Shown piece after piece: positions 36,701 to 45,330 of a stretch of DNA of 64,000 bases. Position 1 is the stretch's first letter. Each line of letters starts with the position of its first letter. The notes beneath the pieces are model-generated. The model worked only from the letters and a program-made list of their open reading frames with translations, did not search any database and had not been told where the DNA came from. The stretch is taken from NCBI GenBank assembly GCA_030054145.1, contig JASGCK010000005.1, positions 1 to 64,000 of the forward strand, in the 5' to 3' direction. The DNA is from Cytophagales bacterium (lineage in GTDB: Bacteria > Pseudomonadota > Gammaproteobacteria > Burkholderiales > Burkholderiaceae_C). Position numbers and translations under genes: made by a program.

Positions 36701-37174
36701 CTCACTTGGATTGGCGCAGATGGCCACGCCGTCACCGAATCCCAATACAAAGTGCTGCGCGGCGCTGAATGCCTGCCTGACACCCCTGCTGTACCAAGAC
36801 TAGACGCGCACCACGAACTCGTGGCGCGTGGCCTAGCAATGGCGGCGAGCCTAGATAAAGCCGTTGGTGGCGGTTTAGGTCGCCCCAGCAGCCCACGCAG
36901 GCGAGCGTATGAACGACTCAAACACTATGCGAGCGAACACATGAAAACCTTGTTCCGCGACGAAGAATTGGAGCGAGCCTTAGACGATATGTATCAACAC
37001 CCCTTGTTAGAGTCGGCTGCAGACTTGCTCAATCGCTTAATGCGCAGCGGCGTCAACGAAGAAGAGTTGGCAAGCGCTGTGAAGTCCCTGCGCGAAGAGA
37101 GCCGCCTCACCTACACCGAAGATGCAGCAACTCTGCGCGAGCCGCGCGTGGTGTGTTCGATGGGACTGATTTAA
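33800..37174 (+). CDS. PLD-nuclease / SNF2-like helicase fusion (defence-type)
   Basis: 1124 residues. The N-terminal 200 residues hold a phospholipase-D-type nuclease motif, H139-x-K141 (LHAKLYLLF) followed by GSSN (residues 159-162). A superfamily 2 helicase follows: FEFQK (256-260), Walker A GDVVGLGKT (279-287), DESH box (352-355), TATP (383-386), then motifs FTQFADTARYLE and TDVLSEGQNLQ, DLPWAIIRLIQRAGRVDRIGQR in the second RecA lobe. The C-terminal 300 residues are not recognised. The layout resembles NgoFVII/SNF2-PLD proteins of restriction-like systems. It is the first gene of a four-gene unit, 15 bases before the methylase. Likely DNA translocation and cleavage of foreign DNA (inference). 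Confidence 0.85.
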   Translation: MSRIFDNIENDLLDALRATLQVSKRADFCVGYLNLRGWQSIDDLIQTWNPELGQQCRVLVGMQRPPSEDIRELYRQLPEIEALDNATATRLKHQFAAHLREQITLGIPTGKDEAGLRQLAQQLRAKQVVVKLFLPYPLHAKLYLLFRDDANNPITGFVGSSNLTLSGLTKNGELNVDVLDHLGTEKLSKWFETRWQERWALDVSADLATIIETSWAREEPIPPYHIYLNMAYHLSTEARAGLSQFRLPARFESELFEFQKSAVKIAARHLQKRGGVLIGDVVGLGKTMMATALARMFEDDFGYETLIICPKNLEPMWESYRTQYGLRGTVLSVSQVTKKLPELKPYKLVLIDESHNLRNREGRRYKAIADYIKSVDAKVILLTATPYNKSKTDLSSQLRLFIDEKTNIGIRPEHHMRKLGIGEAEFERKHQCRVNSILAIEKSEEFDDWRELIRLYMVRRTRSFIIQHYTELDAKGRPFIAGSNTTGSMSERRYFPVRKPMSLEFEVNEADQADSYARLYSPAVVDDINALHVPRYGLGLYIDPAQAKKATSAEGKMIENLSRAGKRLMGFCRTNLFKRLESSGFSFLQSIDRHILRNEIYLYAIEQGLDLPVGVLDAGLLDVERVDEDAEGLEGEPEDLLDGMVANAAQPDGSFSGMARAKAVYVQYATEFKKRFKWIRPGLFKPKLAEDLEEDTARLKARLQMQGVWDATRDNKLIALHTLITQTHGKNKVLVFTQFADTARYLERELKHAGVTQVAVATGASGDPYGLACRFSPKSNGKTINKSDEVRVLICTDVLSEGQNLQDSNVVVNFDLPWAIIRLIQRAGRVDRIGQRAEEIFCYSFLPADGVEQLIQLRSRIRQRLKENAEVVGTDEAFFEGDAAAEEQQTLRNLYTEQQGVLDDNDDEVDLASYAWQIWKQATSDNPELAKAVESLPPVVYSAKAAIDRTTEAGALVYVKSPEGNDHLTWIGADGHAVTESQYKVLRGAECLPDTPAVPRLDAHHELVARGLAMAASLDKAVGGGLGRPSSPRRRAYERLKHYASEHMKTLFRDEELERALDDMYQHPLLESAADLLNRLMRSGVNEEELASAVKSLREESRLTYTEDAATLREPRVVCSMGLI

Positions 37175-37189
37175 TTCGCCGTTGACCTT

Positions 37190-40100
37190 GTGGCTACAAC
37201 AATGCATTCATTCAATCAAGAACATATCAAACAGTTCCGCTTCAAAGAGCTTTTTAACGAACTCGGCTGGGACAGGCCCGCCCAGCAACAACCTTTTAGC
37301 ATTGCTGTTGGCGACAGCGTCTGGTTACTTGACACGATAGCAGTCAAAAAAGGTGTCCAGATATTGCATTGCAGACCCAATGCTGAAGGTCGTTTGCCTG
37401 ATTACGCAACGCGCCAAAAAATTGAACGCAAAGTCACAAACGAAGTGCGCGAGCATTTAATCGTCTTCACAGACAAAGCGCAAACCAGACAAGTGTGGCA
37501 ATGGGTGACCCGCATGCAGGGCAAAACTGCACAATACCGCGAAGTCGTTTTTAACAAAGGCGAAACGCCTGAATTGCTCACGCAAAAACTCAGCCGTTTG
37601 CATTTCACTTTAGATGAGGAAACGCTGCTCACTGTGCTGGGTGTGACGGCAAGACTAGACGACGCAGCACCGCGCGAGAAAGTTACCAAGAAGTTCTATA
37701 CCGATTTTGAGAAGCAACGGAAAGCTTTTGCCGAGTTCATACATGGCATCCCAGCTACGAGCGAAGACCAGCGTTGGTACACGGCTGTCCTGATCGACCG
37801 CTTGATGTTCTTATGGTTTTTGCAAGAGAAGAGTTTTTTAGATGGTAAAGAACGCTATTTGCAATCACGGCTTGCTAGCCATCTTGCGGCACAACCGAAC
37901 GTAACTTTTTATAAAAATTTCCTCTGCCCACTGTTTTTTCGCGGCTTTGCCGAGGAACGGAGCAGCAGCAACCGCGCAGCGATAGCCGCCGAATTTGGTG
38001 ATGTCCCCTATCTCAATGGTGGTTTATTTGCACCGCATCAACTAGAGCAAAAATATGGCGAAGCCCTAGACGTAGAAGATAACGCCTTCTTCAAACTCTT
38101 TGATTTCTTTGACGAATGGGAATGGCACTTGGATGAGCGCCCACTCAAGCGCGGCAAAGAAATCAACCCCGATGTGCTGGGTTACATCTTCGAGAAATTC
38201 GTCAACCAAAAGCAAATGGGGGCGTACTACACCAAAGAAGACATCACTGACTACATTGGCAAGAACACCATCATTCCGTGCTTACTCGCAAAGGTTCGCG
38301 CTGACCACCCCACCGCGTTTGATGCGTTGGCGTGGCCGCTCTTGGCGCAAAGTGGCGACGCGTATATCTACCCCGCTATGCGCAAAGGCGTGGATAGCGT
38401 GTATCCACCAGAGATTGCCAATGGCATAGATACGGATGCACCCGATCTCCTGTCTAGGCGCAAACATTGGAACAAACGCGCAGACGATGCATCCAGCTTG
38501 CCTACTGAAATTTGGCGCGAAACGATTGCAAGGCACGAACGCACACGCGAGATCAGGGCAAAAATTACCGCTGGTGAACTACGCGAAGTGGGTGACCTCA
38601 TCACCTACAACTTAGACATTCGCCAATTTGCCCAAGACTTGATTGAGGGATGTACCGATGTGGCACTGCTCAAGAGTTTTTGGTTCGCATTGGCAGGGCG
38701 CTTACCACGCAAGAGCAACGAAAAATTCCGCCACGGCATGAGCGTGTTAGACCCGACTTGTGGCTCGGGTGCATTTTTGTTTGCGGCATTAAACATCTTG
38801 AAACCGCTGTACGATGCCACACTGCGCACCTTGCAAGCTGTGCGGGTTGATGCACTGATAAGCGGTGAAAAAGTACACCCAGAACGCTGGAGCGAAGTCG
38901 ATGAAATCCTAGAACGCTTTGCAGCCGCAGGGTCTGAGCGAGCGCAAGACTACGCCATCATCAAACACATCATCGTCAACAACCTCTATGGTGTGGATAT
39001 AGAAGAGCAAGCCACAGAAATTGCAAAACTGCGTTTGTTTTTAAAGCTAGTCGCGCTGTTAGAACCAGGCGACAACATAGAACCCCTGCCCGATATCGAC
39101 TTCAACATCAGGCACGGCAACACCTTGGTAGGCTACGCCACAGCCGACGAGACAGAAAAAGCCGTCAAAGGCGCAACACAAGGCAACCTGTTTAGCGACG
39201 CGTGGGAAGACATCCGCATCGACCTAGTAGCCGTAGAGCAGCAATACAACAACTTCCAAATCCAGCAAGTGCAGCGCGGCGGGCACGTGACGGCGGCAGA
39301 CAAACAAGCGCTGACGCACAGGCTGGGCGATTTAGAAGAAAAGCTGAACTACCACCTTGCGCGTGAGTACGGCGTGAACACCACCGAGACAGCAGCCTAC
39401 GAAAAATGGAAGCTCGGACATCAGCCATTTCATTGGTACGTGGACTTTTATCCGCTGATGGCAAGCGGCGGGTTTGATGTGGTGATTGGGAATCCGCCGT
39501 ATTTGGAAACCCGCGAAATTGACTACACACTGCGCGGCTACATAACCGCCGATTCAAACGCTGTGCATTCTGTTTGTATGGAACGTAGCAACGAGCTTTT
39601 AAAGCCCGACGGCACGATGAGCATGATCGTACCTTTAGCATTAGTTTCTACGCAAAGAATGAAGGCTATGCAAACGCTTTTAGAAAAAGATCGCACCACT
39701 TGGTATAGCAACTTTGCATGGCGACCTGCCAAATTATTTGATACCGTAAATCGAGCGCTGACTATTTTTGTCGTCCTGCCAGGTGGTTCGGGCAAAACCT
39801 TAACAACAGGTTACACAAAATGGACAGCAGCCACACGGGCACCCTTAATCCCTTCTTTGATGTATCAAGATGCACCTAAAAATCGCTCCGCTTTTTGGGT
39901 GCCAAAACTCTCAGCGCCAATCGAGCAAAACTTGCTTAAAAAAATGCTCAGCCAAAAAGTAACTGTGGCACAGTCCAGCGTTAAACAAGGTGAACGGATT
40001 TACTATCGAACTACGGGCGGGCTTTATTGGAAAGTTTTTACAAATTTCGCACCAAGGTTTGTTTTGAATGGCACAGAAAGCAACTCCAGTCGTGAGACCA

Positions 40101-40510
40101 GTTTTACTGTGCCTGTAGCGTCCACAACACCTCTCATTGCCTTGCTAAGCAGCAATACGTTTTGGTGGTGGTACACCCTCACCAGCAATTTACGCGATCT
40201 CAATCCATATGATGTTCAAAGCTTTCCTGTCACGCAAGCCGCGCTTACAGACATGGAGCTAGTAACGCTTGCCGATGCGTATGTGACGGACATGGTGAGC
40301 AACAGCACAATGCTTGTGCGCGAGCAAAAAAAGACGGGGACAACCCAAACTCAAAGTTTCAAAATACAAAAATCAAAACCGCTAATTGATGACATCGACA
40401 AATGCCTAGCGAAGCATTACGGTTTCACGCCAGAGGAACTTGACTACATCATCAACTACGACATCAAGTACCGCATGGGGCAGGGCTTGGAGGAGGATGG
40501 GGATGATTGA
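37190..40510 (+). CDS. Eco57I-type N6-adenine DNA methyltransferase (type IIG / PglX-like)
   Basis: 1106 residues, start GTG 37190 (an ATG lies four codons in). Methylase motif I is LDPTCGSGAFLF (about 520-531), the acidic motif GVDIEEQATEIAKLRL, and the catalytic NPPY at 768-771 (DVVIGNPPYLETRE). The N-terminal 330 residues could contain a nuclease-like domain, as in type IIG enzymes, but I see no certain PD-(D/E)xK. The C-terminal part (about 850-1080) probably reads DNA sequence. PglX of BREX and DrmMI of DISARM are distant relatives by architecture. Likely marks self DNA for the upstream helicase-nuclease. Confidence 0.85.
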   Translation: MATTMHSFNQEHIKQFRFKELFNELGWDRPAQQQPFSIAVGDSVWLLDTIAVKKGVQILHCRPNAEGRLPDYATRQKIERKVTNEVREHLIVFTDKAQTRQVWQWVTRMQGKTAQYREVVFNKGETPELLTQKLSRLHFTLDEETLLTVLGVTARLDDAAPREKVTKKFYTDFEKQRKAFAEFIHGIPATSEDQRWYTAVLIDRLMFLWFLQEKSFLDGKERYLQSRLASHLAAQPNVTFYKNFLCPLFFRGFAEERSSSNRAAIAAEFGDVPYLNGGLFAPHQLEQKYGEALDVEDNAFFKLFDFFDEWEWHLDERPLKRGKEINPDVLGYIFEKFVNQKQMGAYYTKEDITDYIGKNTIIPCLLAKVRADHPTAFDALAWPLLAQSGDAYIYPAMRKGVDSVYPPEIANGIDTDAPDLLSRRKHWNKRADDASSLPTEIWRETIARHERTREIRAKITAGELREVGDLITYNLDIRQFAQDLIEGCTDVALLKSFWFALAGRLPRKSNEKFRHGMSVLDPTCGSGAFLFAALNILKPLYDATLRTLQAVRVDALISGEKVHPERWSEVDEILERFAAAGSERAQDYAIIKHIIVNNLYGVDIEEQATEIAKLRLFLKLVALLEPGDNIEPLPDIDFNIRHGNTLVGYATADETEKAVKGATQGNLFSDAWEDIRIDLVAVEQQYNNFQIQQVQRGGHVTAADKQALTHRLGDLEEKLNYHLAREYGVNTTETAAYEKWKLGHQPFHWYVDFYPLMASGGFDVVIGNPPYLETREIDYTLRGYITADSNAVHSVCMERSNELLKPDGTMSMIVPLALVSTQRMKAMQTLLEKDRTTWYSNFAWRPAKLFDTVNRALTIFVVLPGGSGKTLTTGYTKWTAATRAPLIPSLMYQDAPKNRSAFWVPKLSAPIEQNLLKKMLSQKVTVAQSSVKQGERIYYRTTGGLYWKVFTNFAPRFVLNGTESNSSRETSFTVPVASTTPLIALLSSNTFWWWYTLTSNLRDLNPYDVQSFPVTQAALTDMELVTLADAYVTDMVSNSTMLVREQKKTGTTQTQSFKIQKSKPLIDDIDKCLAKHYGFTPEELDYIINYDIKYRMGQGLEEDGDD

Positions 40511-42017
40511 TCTTTCTCCTGCTCAAGCTGCTGACCGGATTACGAAGCTCTTGGCGGCGCGTGAGAGTCGCACTTTGGACTTCAAGCGCATTAGTGACAA
40601 GCACAAGCGGTTGTTAGAGACGATCTGCGCTTTTGCCAATACCGATGGGGGGTTGCTGGTGCTGGGCATTGGCGATGCGAAGGATTTGGAGGTGGGCGCT
40701 AAGCCTGAGTCGCGTTTGTTTGGTGTGGAGGAGAACCCCGAAGGTTTTGATGATTTACGCCGTCAGGTACTCAGCCGTTTTACACCTGCTATGACTAAGC
40801 TGCATTGGATTCGCGTGGCCTGCACTTTGCACAATGGGCAGGCTGGGCATGTGGTGCTTTTGCGTGTGGAAAAAAGTGACCAAGTGCATTCGATTGTGGG
40901 CAATGGCACGTGGACGCGGATGGATGCGAGTAACCGCGAACTGGATGCGTCTGAGATTGCGAACCTTGCTTACCAGCGCGGGGTGCGCAGCGCTGCTAGC
41001 GAGTTAGTGCCCGTTCAGCTTGACCTGCTCGACACGCCTATCTGGCGCACGTTTGTGATTGCTCGCGGACTGCGGGCAGGTACGATGGCTGAGCAATTGC
41101 AGCGGATTGGTCTGGCTGATATTGTGGGCGCTGCAAGCACGGCAACCGCAGAAGTCCATCCTACAAGGGCTGCGGTGCTTTTGTTTGCTGACGAGCCTGG
41201 CAGTTTGCTAGCAGCCCATGATTCGCGTGCGGACATTCGGTTGTTGGTGTATGGCGGCAAAGCAGCAACGCCCAGCGCAACGCCCAATTTACGGAAAAGA
41301 CCGCTCACCATACGCGGCCCACTCATTGAGCAAATTGATGCAGCCGTCAAAGCAGTATTGCGCGAACTGGAAGAGGGGCTGACCTTGGCCAGTAGTGGCT
41401 TTAAAACCAAGCACGTGTACCCAGAGCGGGTTGTTAAAGAGGCGATTGTGAATGCGGTGATTCACCGTGATTACCGACTTAACCGTGATATTTTTATTCG
41501 TATTTTTGATGATCGCATTGAGGTGGAAAGCCCTGGCACCTTCCCTGGCAGCATTACAGCTGGGAACATTGCACGCACGGGCAGTAAAGCACGTAATCCG
41601 CTCATTGTGCAAAACCTGCGGGAATTCCCCAATGCACCCAACATTGATGCTGGCGAAGGCGTGCGAATGATGTTTGCCGAAATGGCCGAAGCAATGCTTT
41701 ACCCACCTCAGTACAAACAAAACACAGAATCAGCGGTTGAAAGTGTGACACTGACTTTGCTTAATTCGAATCGCGTGAGCGTATGGGATATGGTGAGCGA
41801 TTGGGTTGACCGCACGGGGTCTATTAATAACGCGAAGCTGTGCGAGATTGCAACGGTTGATACTTTAAAAGCCTCTAAACTGCTAGCAACGTGGCGCGAG
41901 CAAGGTCTGTTGCTTGCACTGCCCGATAGAGGCAAGAAAAATATGCGCTACACCAAACCCATGCCCGCTGACCATGACACAGATTTATTATCTAGAGAGC
42001 AAGATAATAAAATTTGA
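40503..42017 (+). CDS. AlbA_2 / HATPase-domain putative regulator
   Basis: 504 residues from ATG 40503, preceded by AGGAGG at ideal spacing and overlapping the methylase stop by eight bases. Residues about 15-130 form an AlbA_2 (Schlafen-like) domain: ESRTLDFKRISDKHKRLLETICAFANTDGG, with LLVLGIGDAK. Residues about 315-420 resemble a GHKL ATPase-like module (YPERVVKEAIVNAVIHRDY, IRIFDDRIEVESPG). The C-terminus (about 430-500) is probably a winged helix. Such COG2865-type proteins bind nucleic acids and are common in defence islands, as regulators or effectors. The exact role here is unknown. Confidence 0.75.
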   Translation: MIDLSPAQAADRITKLLAARESRTLDFKRISDKHKRLLETICAFANTDGGLLVLGIGDAKDLEVGAKPESRLFGVEENPEGFDDLRRQVLSRFTPAMTKLHWIRVACTLHNGQAGHVVLLRVEKSDQVHSIVGNGTWTRMDASNRELDASEIANLAYQRGVRSAASELVPVQLDLLDTPIWRTFVIARGLRAGTMAEQLQRIGLADIVGAASTATAEVHPTRAAVLLFADEPGSLLAAHDSRADIRLLVYGGKAATPSATPNLRKRPLTIRGPLIEQIDAAVKAVLRELEEGLTLASSGFKTKHVYPERVVKEAIVNAVIHRDYRLNRDIFIRIFDDRIEVESPGTFPGSITAGNIARTGSKARNPLIVQNLREFPNAPNIDAGEGVRMMFAEMAEAMLYPPQYKQNTESAVESVTLTLLNSNRVSVWDMVSDWVDRTGSINNAKLCEIATVDTLKASKLLATWREQGLLLALPDRGKKNMRYTKPMPADHDTDLLSREQDNKI

Positions 42018-42086
42018 CATTAAAAATAATATATTTAAATCAAACACTTAGTTGAATATTTATTATCTAAGGCTGTACAAATACAC

Positions 42087-42590
42087 ATGCAATTCTGGGA
42101 AATGACCTACCAAGAACTGGCTTTGTCGGGACTGGGCAATCAGACGCTAATGTCGATGCCTAAAGTTGCATTTTTTGCCTCAAGGCAGTGCCCTGGTTCG
42201 GCCATCAGTGCAGCAATGGATTGGGCCGTGCAGCAAAGCAAAGCAAAACAAACCGTCATTAGTGGTTTTCATTCGCCGCTAGAACAATCGGTGTTAACTG
42301 TGCTGCTACAAGCCAAGAGCCCAGTGGTGGTTGCGCTGGCACGGCCACTGGAGCGCGCCAAATTGCCAAGTAGCTGGCAGCAGGCCTTGAGCGAAGGATC
42401 GATGGCGGTGGTAAGCCGAGCATCTATAAAAAACCGCCTAACGCAGCAACTTGCAGCACAGCGGAATGATCTGGTTGCACAACTAGCTCAGGACATTGTG
42501 ATAGCTCACGCAAGCGAGGGCGGTCTCTTGTCTAAACAAGCAAACCGGTGGTGCGTTCATTATCTTTCGCCTTCGATAATGAAAATTTGA
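42087..42590 (+). CDS. small DprA/SLOG-like Rossmann protein
   Basis: 167 residues. The core MPKVAFFASRQCPGSAISAAMDWA, then VISGFHSPLEQSVLTVLLQAKSPVVVALARPL, follows the Rossmann (SLOG) pattern of DprA: the GxHSPxE motif and the following strand are clear. It lacks the N-terminal HhH and C-terminal winged helix of true DprA (present at 47 kb). SLOG proteins bind nucleotide ligands or single-stranded DNA and often act as sensors in defence systems. It follows the AlbA/HATPase gene by 69 bases. The last 20 residues diverge from relatives and might reflect a frameshift near the end. Confidence 0.65.
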   Translation: MQFWEMTYQELALSGLGNQTLMSMPKVAFFASRQCPGSAISAAMDWAVQQSKAKQTVISGFHSPLEQSVLTVLLQAKSPVVVALARPLERAKLPSSWQQALSEGSMAVVSRASIKNRLTQQLAAQRNDLVAQLAQDIVIAHASEGGLLSKQANRWCVHYLSPSIMKI

Positions 42591-42661
42591 AATCCAAAAA
42601 ATTATTTAAAATCAATTATTTAGAGAAAAACCTTTTATCCAAAGCTATATTAATAACCAGC

Positions 42662-44887
42662 CTACCCCGCCTTCACCTTCAGCCGCCAAGCATGCAGCAG
42701 CGGCTCCGTATACCCACTAGGCTGCTCTAAGCCCTTAAACACCAAGTCTGTCGCGGCTTTGTAGGCCATGCTGCTTGCAAAGTTACCTGCCATTGGTTTG
42801 TAGAGCGGATCGCCTGCGTTTTGACCATCTACCACTGCGGCCATGCGCTCAAAGCTGGCGCGGACTTCGGCTTCTGTGACTACGCCGTGCAACAGCCAAT
42901 TGGCGATGTGTTGGCTGGAGATGCGCAGTGTGGCGCGGTCTTCCATGAGGCCTACGTTGTGGATGTCGGGCACTTTGGAGCAGCCCACGCCTTGGTCGAT
43001 CCAGCGCACCACGTAGCCCAAGATGCCTTGGCAGTTGTTATCGATTTCTTGTTGTTTGTCTGCCGCCGTCCAGCTGGCTTGCACCTCTTTTGGCGCAACG
43101 GGGATGGTCAAAATGTCCGTTAGCATCGCGTCCAACTGCGCGGGCGCGGCGGCGCTCTTTGCGTCGTTTTCCATGTCTAGCTGAATCGCGGCTACGTTGA
43201 CTTGGTGGTAATGCAGCGCGTGCAGCGTGGCGGCTGTTGGGCTGGGAACCCACGCCGTGTTGGCCCCCGCGAGCGGGTGCGCCTTTTTTTGATCGAGCAT
43301 GGCAGCCATGAGGTCAGGCATCGCCCACATTCCTTTGCCGATTTGGGCGCGTCCGCGCAGGCCGCACATCAGGCCTGAGAGGACGTTCGATTTTTCATAC
43401 GCCGCAATCCACTTCGTGCCTTTCATGGCGGCCTTGCGCAGCATCGCGCCTGCGTACATGGCGGTGTGTATCTCGTCGCCGGTGCGATCTAAAAAGCCTG
43501 TGTTGATAAAGGCGACGCGTGCGCCTGCGGCGGCAATGCAGGCCTTGAGGTTCACGCTGGTGCGGCGCTCTTCGTCCATGATGCCCAGCTTGACCGTGTC
43601 GGCAGGCAAGCCCAGCATGGCTTCCACGCGGCCAAACAATTCGGCGGCAAATGCCACTTCCGCAGGGCCGTGCATTTTGGGTTTGACGATGTAAATCGAG
43701 CCGGTGCGTGAGTTGCGGATTTGACCCTCGGTGCGCTTCAAATCATGCAGCGCAATCGCCACGGTGACGACCGCGTCCAAGATGCCTTCAGGGATTTCTT
43801 GGTTGCCATTCAACAAGATGGCAGGGTTGCACATCAAATGCCCGACGTTGCGCACAAACATCAGCGAGCGCCCGTGCAGCGTGACTTTGCCGCCATTTGC
43901 TCCCGTGTACACGCGATCAGGATTGAGTGAGCGCGTCATCGTTTTACCGCCCTTCTCTAACGATTCGGTCAGCGTGCCTTGCAAGATGCCCAGCCAATTG
44001 TCGTAAGCCAACACTTTATCGTCCGCATCCACTACCGCAACCGAGTCCTCCAAATCCATGATGGTGGACAGCGCCGCTTCCAGCACCACATCCGACACGC
44101 CTGCCGCGTCGGTTTGTCCAATCGCCGTGCTGCGGTCAATTTGAATGTCAATATGCACGCCGTTGTTTACTAACAAAATCGAAGTCGGCGCTGCCGCATC
44201 GCCCGTGTAGCCAACAAACTGCGCGGCATTGGCCAGTCCTGCCGATGCACCGCCCTGCAAAGCCACAACCAGCTTGCCTTGCAGCACGGCATAGCTGGTA
44301 GCCTTTGCGTGGCTTGCCCCGCCAGCCAGTGGCACAGATTGATCTAAAAAGTTGCGGGCAAAGGCAATGACTTTGGCGCCGCGCACCGGGTTATAGCCGC
44401 GTCCTTTTTCTGCCCCATCGGTCTCGGGCAGCGCGTCCGTACCATACAGCGCGTCGTACAGCGAACCCCAACGCGCGTTGGCGGCGTTTAGTGCGTAACG
44501 CGCATTCAGCACAGGAACCACTAGCTGTGGCCCCGCTTGCACGGCAAGCTCAGCGTCCACGTTGTGCGTGGTAGCCGCAACCGATTCAGGCACGGGCACA
44601 AGATAGCCAATCTCGCTCAAAAATTGGCGATACGCCGCCATGTCCTTCACCTCACCCGGATTGGCTTTGTGCCACGCATCTTGCAGCGTTTGCAAGCGGT
44701 CGCGCTCGGCCAATAGCGCAGCGTTTTTAGGCGCGAGGTCGCGCACGATGTCGTTAAATCCTTGCCAAAACTTGGCTGGCGAAACGCCCGTGCCAGGCAG
44801 CACTTTCGACTCAATAAATTGATGCAACGTCGTGGCAACTTGCAAGGCGTGCTCTTGAATGCGCGGGGTATTGTGTGGTGTGGTCAT
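42662..44887 (-). CDS. glcB: malate synthase G
   Basis: 741 residues from ATG 44887, preceded by AGGAGCCACC; the frame is open 24 bases further but without a better start. Motifs include the acetyl-CoA/Mg region [69 protein letters not shown] with the catalytic acid, and [14 protein letters not shown]. The product condenses glyoxylate with acetyl-CoA to malate, the follow-up to glycolate oxidation. No isocitrate lyase is in the window. A LysR gene lies divergently, with one small gene between. Confidence 0.95.
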   Translation of the reverse strand: MTTPHNTPRIQEHALQVATTLHQFIESKVLPGTGVSPAKFWQGFNDIVRDLAPKNAALLAERDRLQTLQDAWHKANPGEVKDMAAYRQFLSEIGYLVPVPESVAATTHNVDAELAVQAGPQLVVPVLNARYALNAANARWGSLYDALYGTDALPETDGAEKGRGYNPVRGAKVIAFARNFLDQSVPLAGGASHAKATSYAVLQGKLVVALQGGASAGLANAAQFVGYTGDAAAPTSILLVNNGVHIDIQIDRSTAIGQTDAAGVSDVVLEAALSTIMDLEDSVAVVDADDKVLAYDNWLGILQGTLTESLEKGGKTMTRSLNPDRVYTGANGGKVTLHGRSLMFVRNVGHLMCNPAILLNGNQEIPEGILDAVVTVAIALHDLKRTEGQIRNSRTGSIYIVKPKMHGPAEVAFAAELFGRVEAMLGLPADTVKLGIMDEERRTSVNLKACIAAAGARVAFINTGFLDRTGDEIHTAMYAGAMLRKAAMKGTKWIAAYEKSNVLSGLMCGLRGRAQIGKGMWAMPDLMAAMLDQKKAHPLAGANTAWVPSPTAATLHALHYHQVNVAAIQLDMENDAKSAAAPAQLDAMLTDILTIPVAPKEVQASWTAADKQQEIDNNCQGILGYVVRWIDQGVGCSKVPDIHNVGLMEDRATLRISSQHIANWLLHGVVTEAEVRASFERMAAVVDGQNAGDPLYKPMAGNFASSMAYKAATDLVFKGLEQPSGYTEPLLHAWRLKVKAG

Positions 44888-45006
44888 GGTGGCTCCTAAA
44901 CTTAAAACCAAACTGTATTACAAACACTCTTAGTTATTATTTTCATAATTAGAATGTCATTTCATACTTTTTTGGTCATAATTTTTAAATACCTTTGAGA
45001 TCAGTC
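44888..45006. promoter_or_regulatory. divergent promoter region of glcB
   Basis: A 119-base AT-rich gap between glcB (minus) and the small membrane-protein/LysR pair (plus). It contains short dyad-like stretches such as CATAATTAGAATG and ATGTCATTTCATA that could hold T-N11-A LysR boxes. No site can be assigned with confidence. The arrangement fits control of glcB by the divergent LysR-type regulator. Confidence 0.45.
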
Positions 45007-45330
45007 ATGCAACACGCCACCAACTCAAAACTAGCAGCATTTTTACTTCACTACTGGCCCATTACCTATGTCGTTATGTTGCTAAGTTTTTTAGCTTTTG
45101 GAGCCAGCTCGTTTAACTTGGCAAAGACATTTCTTATCACGGTGCAGTTAATCAGCGAATACGGCGTGATGGCACTCATCGACGGAGCTTTTGCCCAACT
45201 TGTTGAGCTAGTGCTAACAGCCGCACTCTCTGTCGGCTTTTATATTTCATTCAAAACCTGCGAATCAGTCTTAGTGCAAAGATTGCTGTCAACCCCCACC
45301 CAGGATCATGGACAAACTCAAGCAGATTGA
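45007..45330 (+). CDS. small membrane protein ahead of the LysR gene
   Basis: 107 residues from ATG 45007. Two hydrophobic stretches (about 16-42 and 66-84) suggest a helical hairpin; the tail is polar (STPTQDHGQTQAD). No domain is recognised. The end overlaps the LysR gene start by 23 bases, so it is co-translated with the regulator. A role in signalling to the regulator is only a guess. Confidence 0.55.
   Translation: MQHATNSKLAAFLLHYWPITYVVMLLSFLAFGASSFNLAKTFLITVQLISEYGVMALIDGAFAQLVELVLTAALSVGFYISFKTCESVLVQRLLSTPTQDHGQTQAD

Noticed and set aside
33800..42590. Complete DISARM, BREX or type I restriction system
   Set aside because: The helicase and methylase are compatible, but drmA/drmB, pglZ/brxC and hsdS are all missing.
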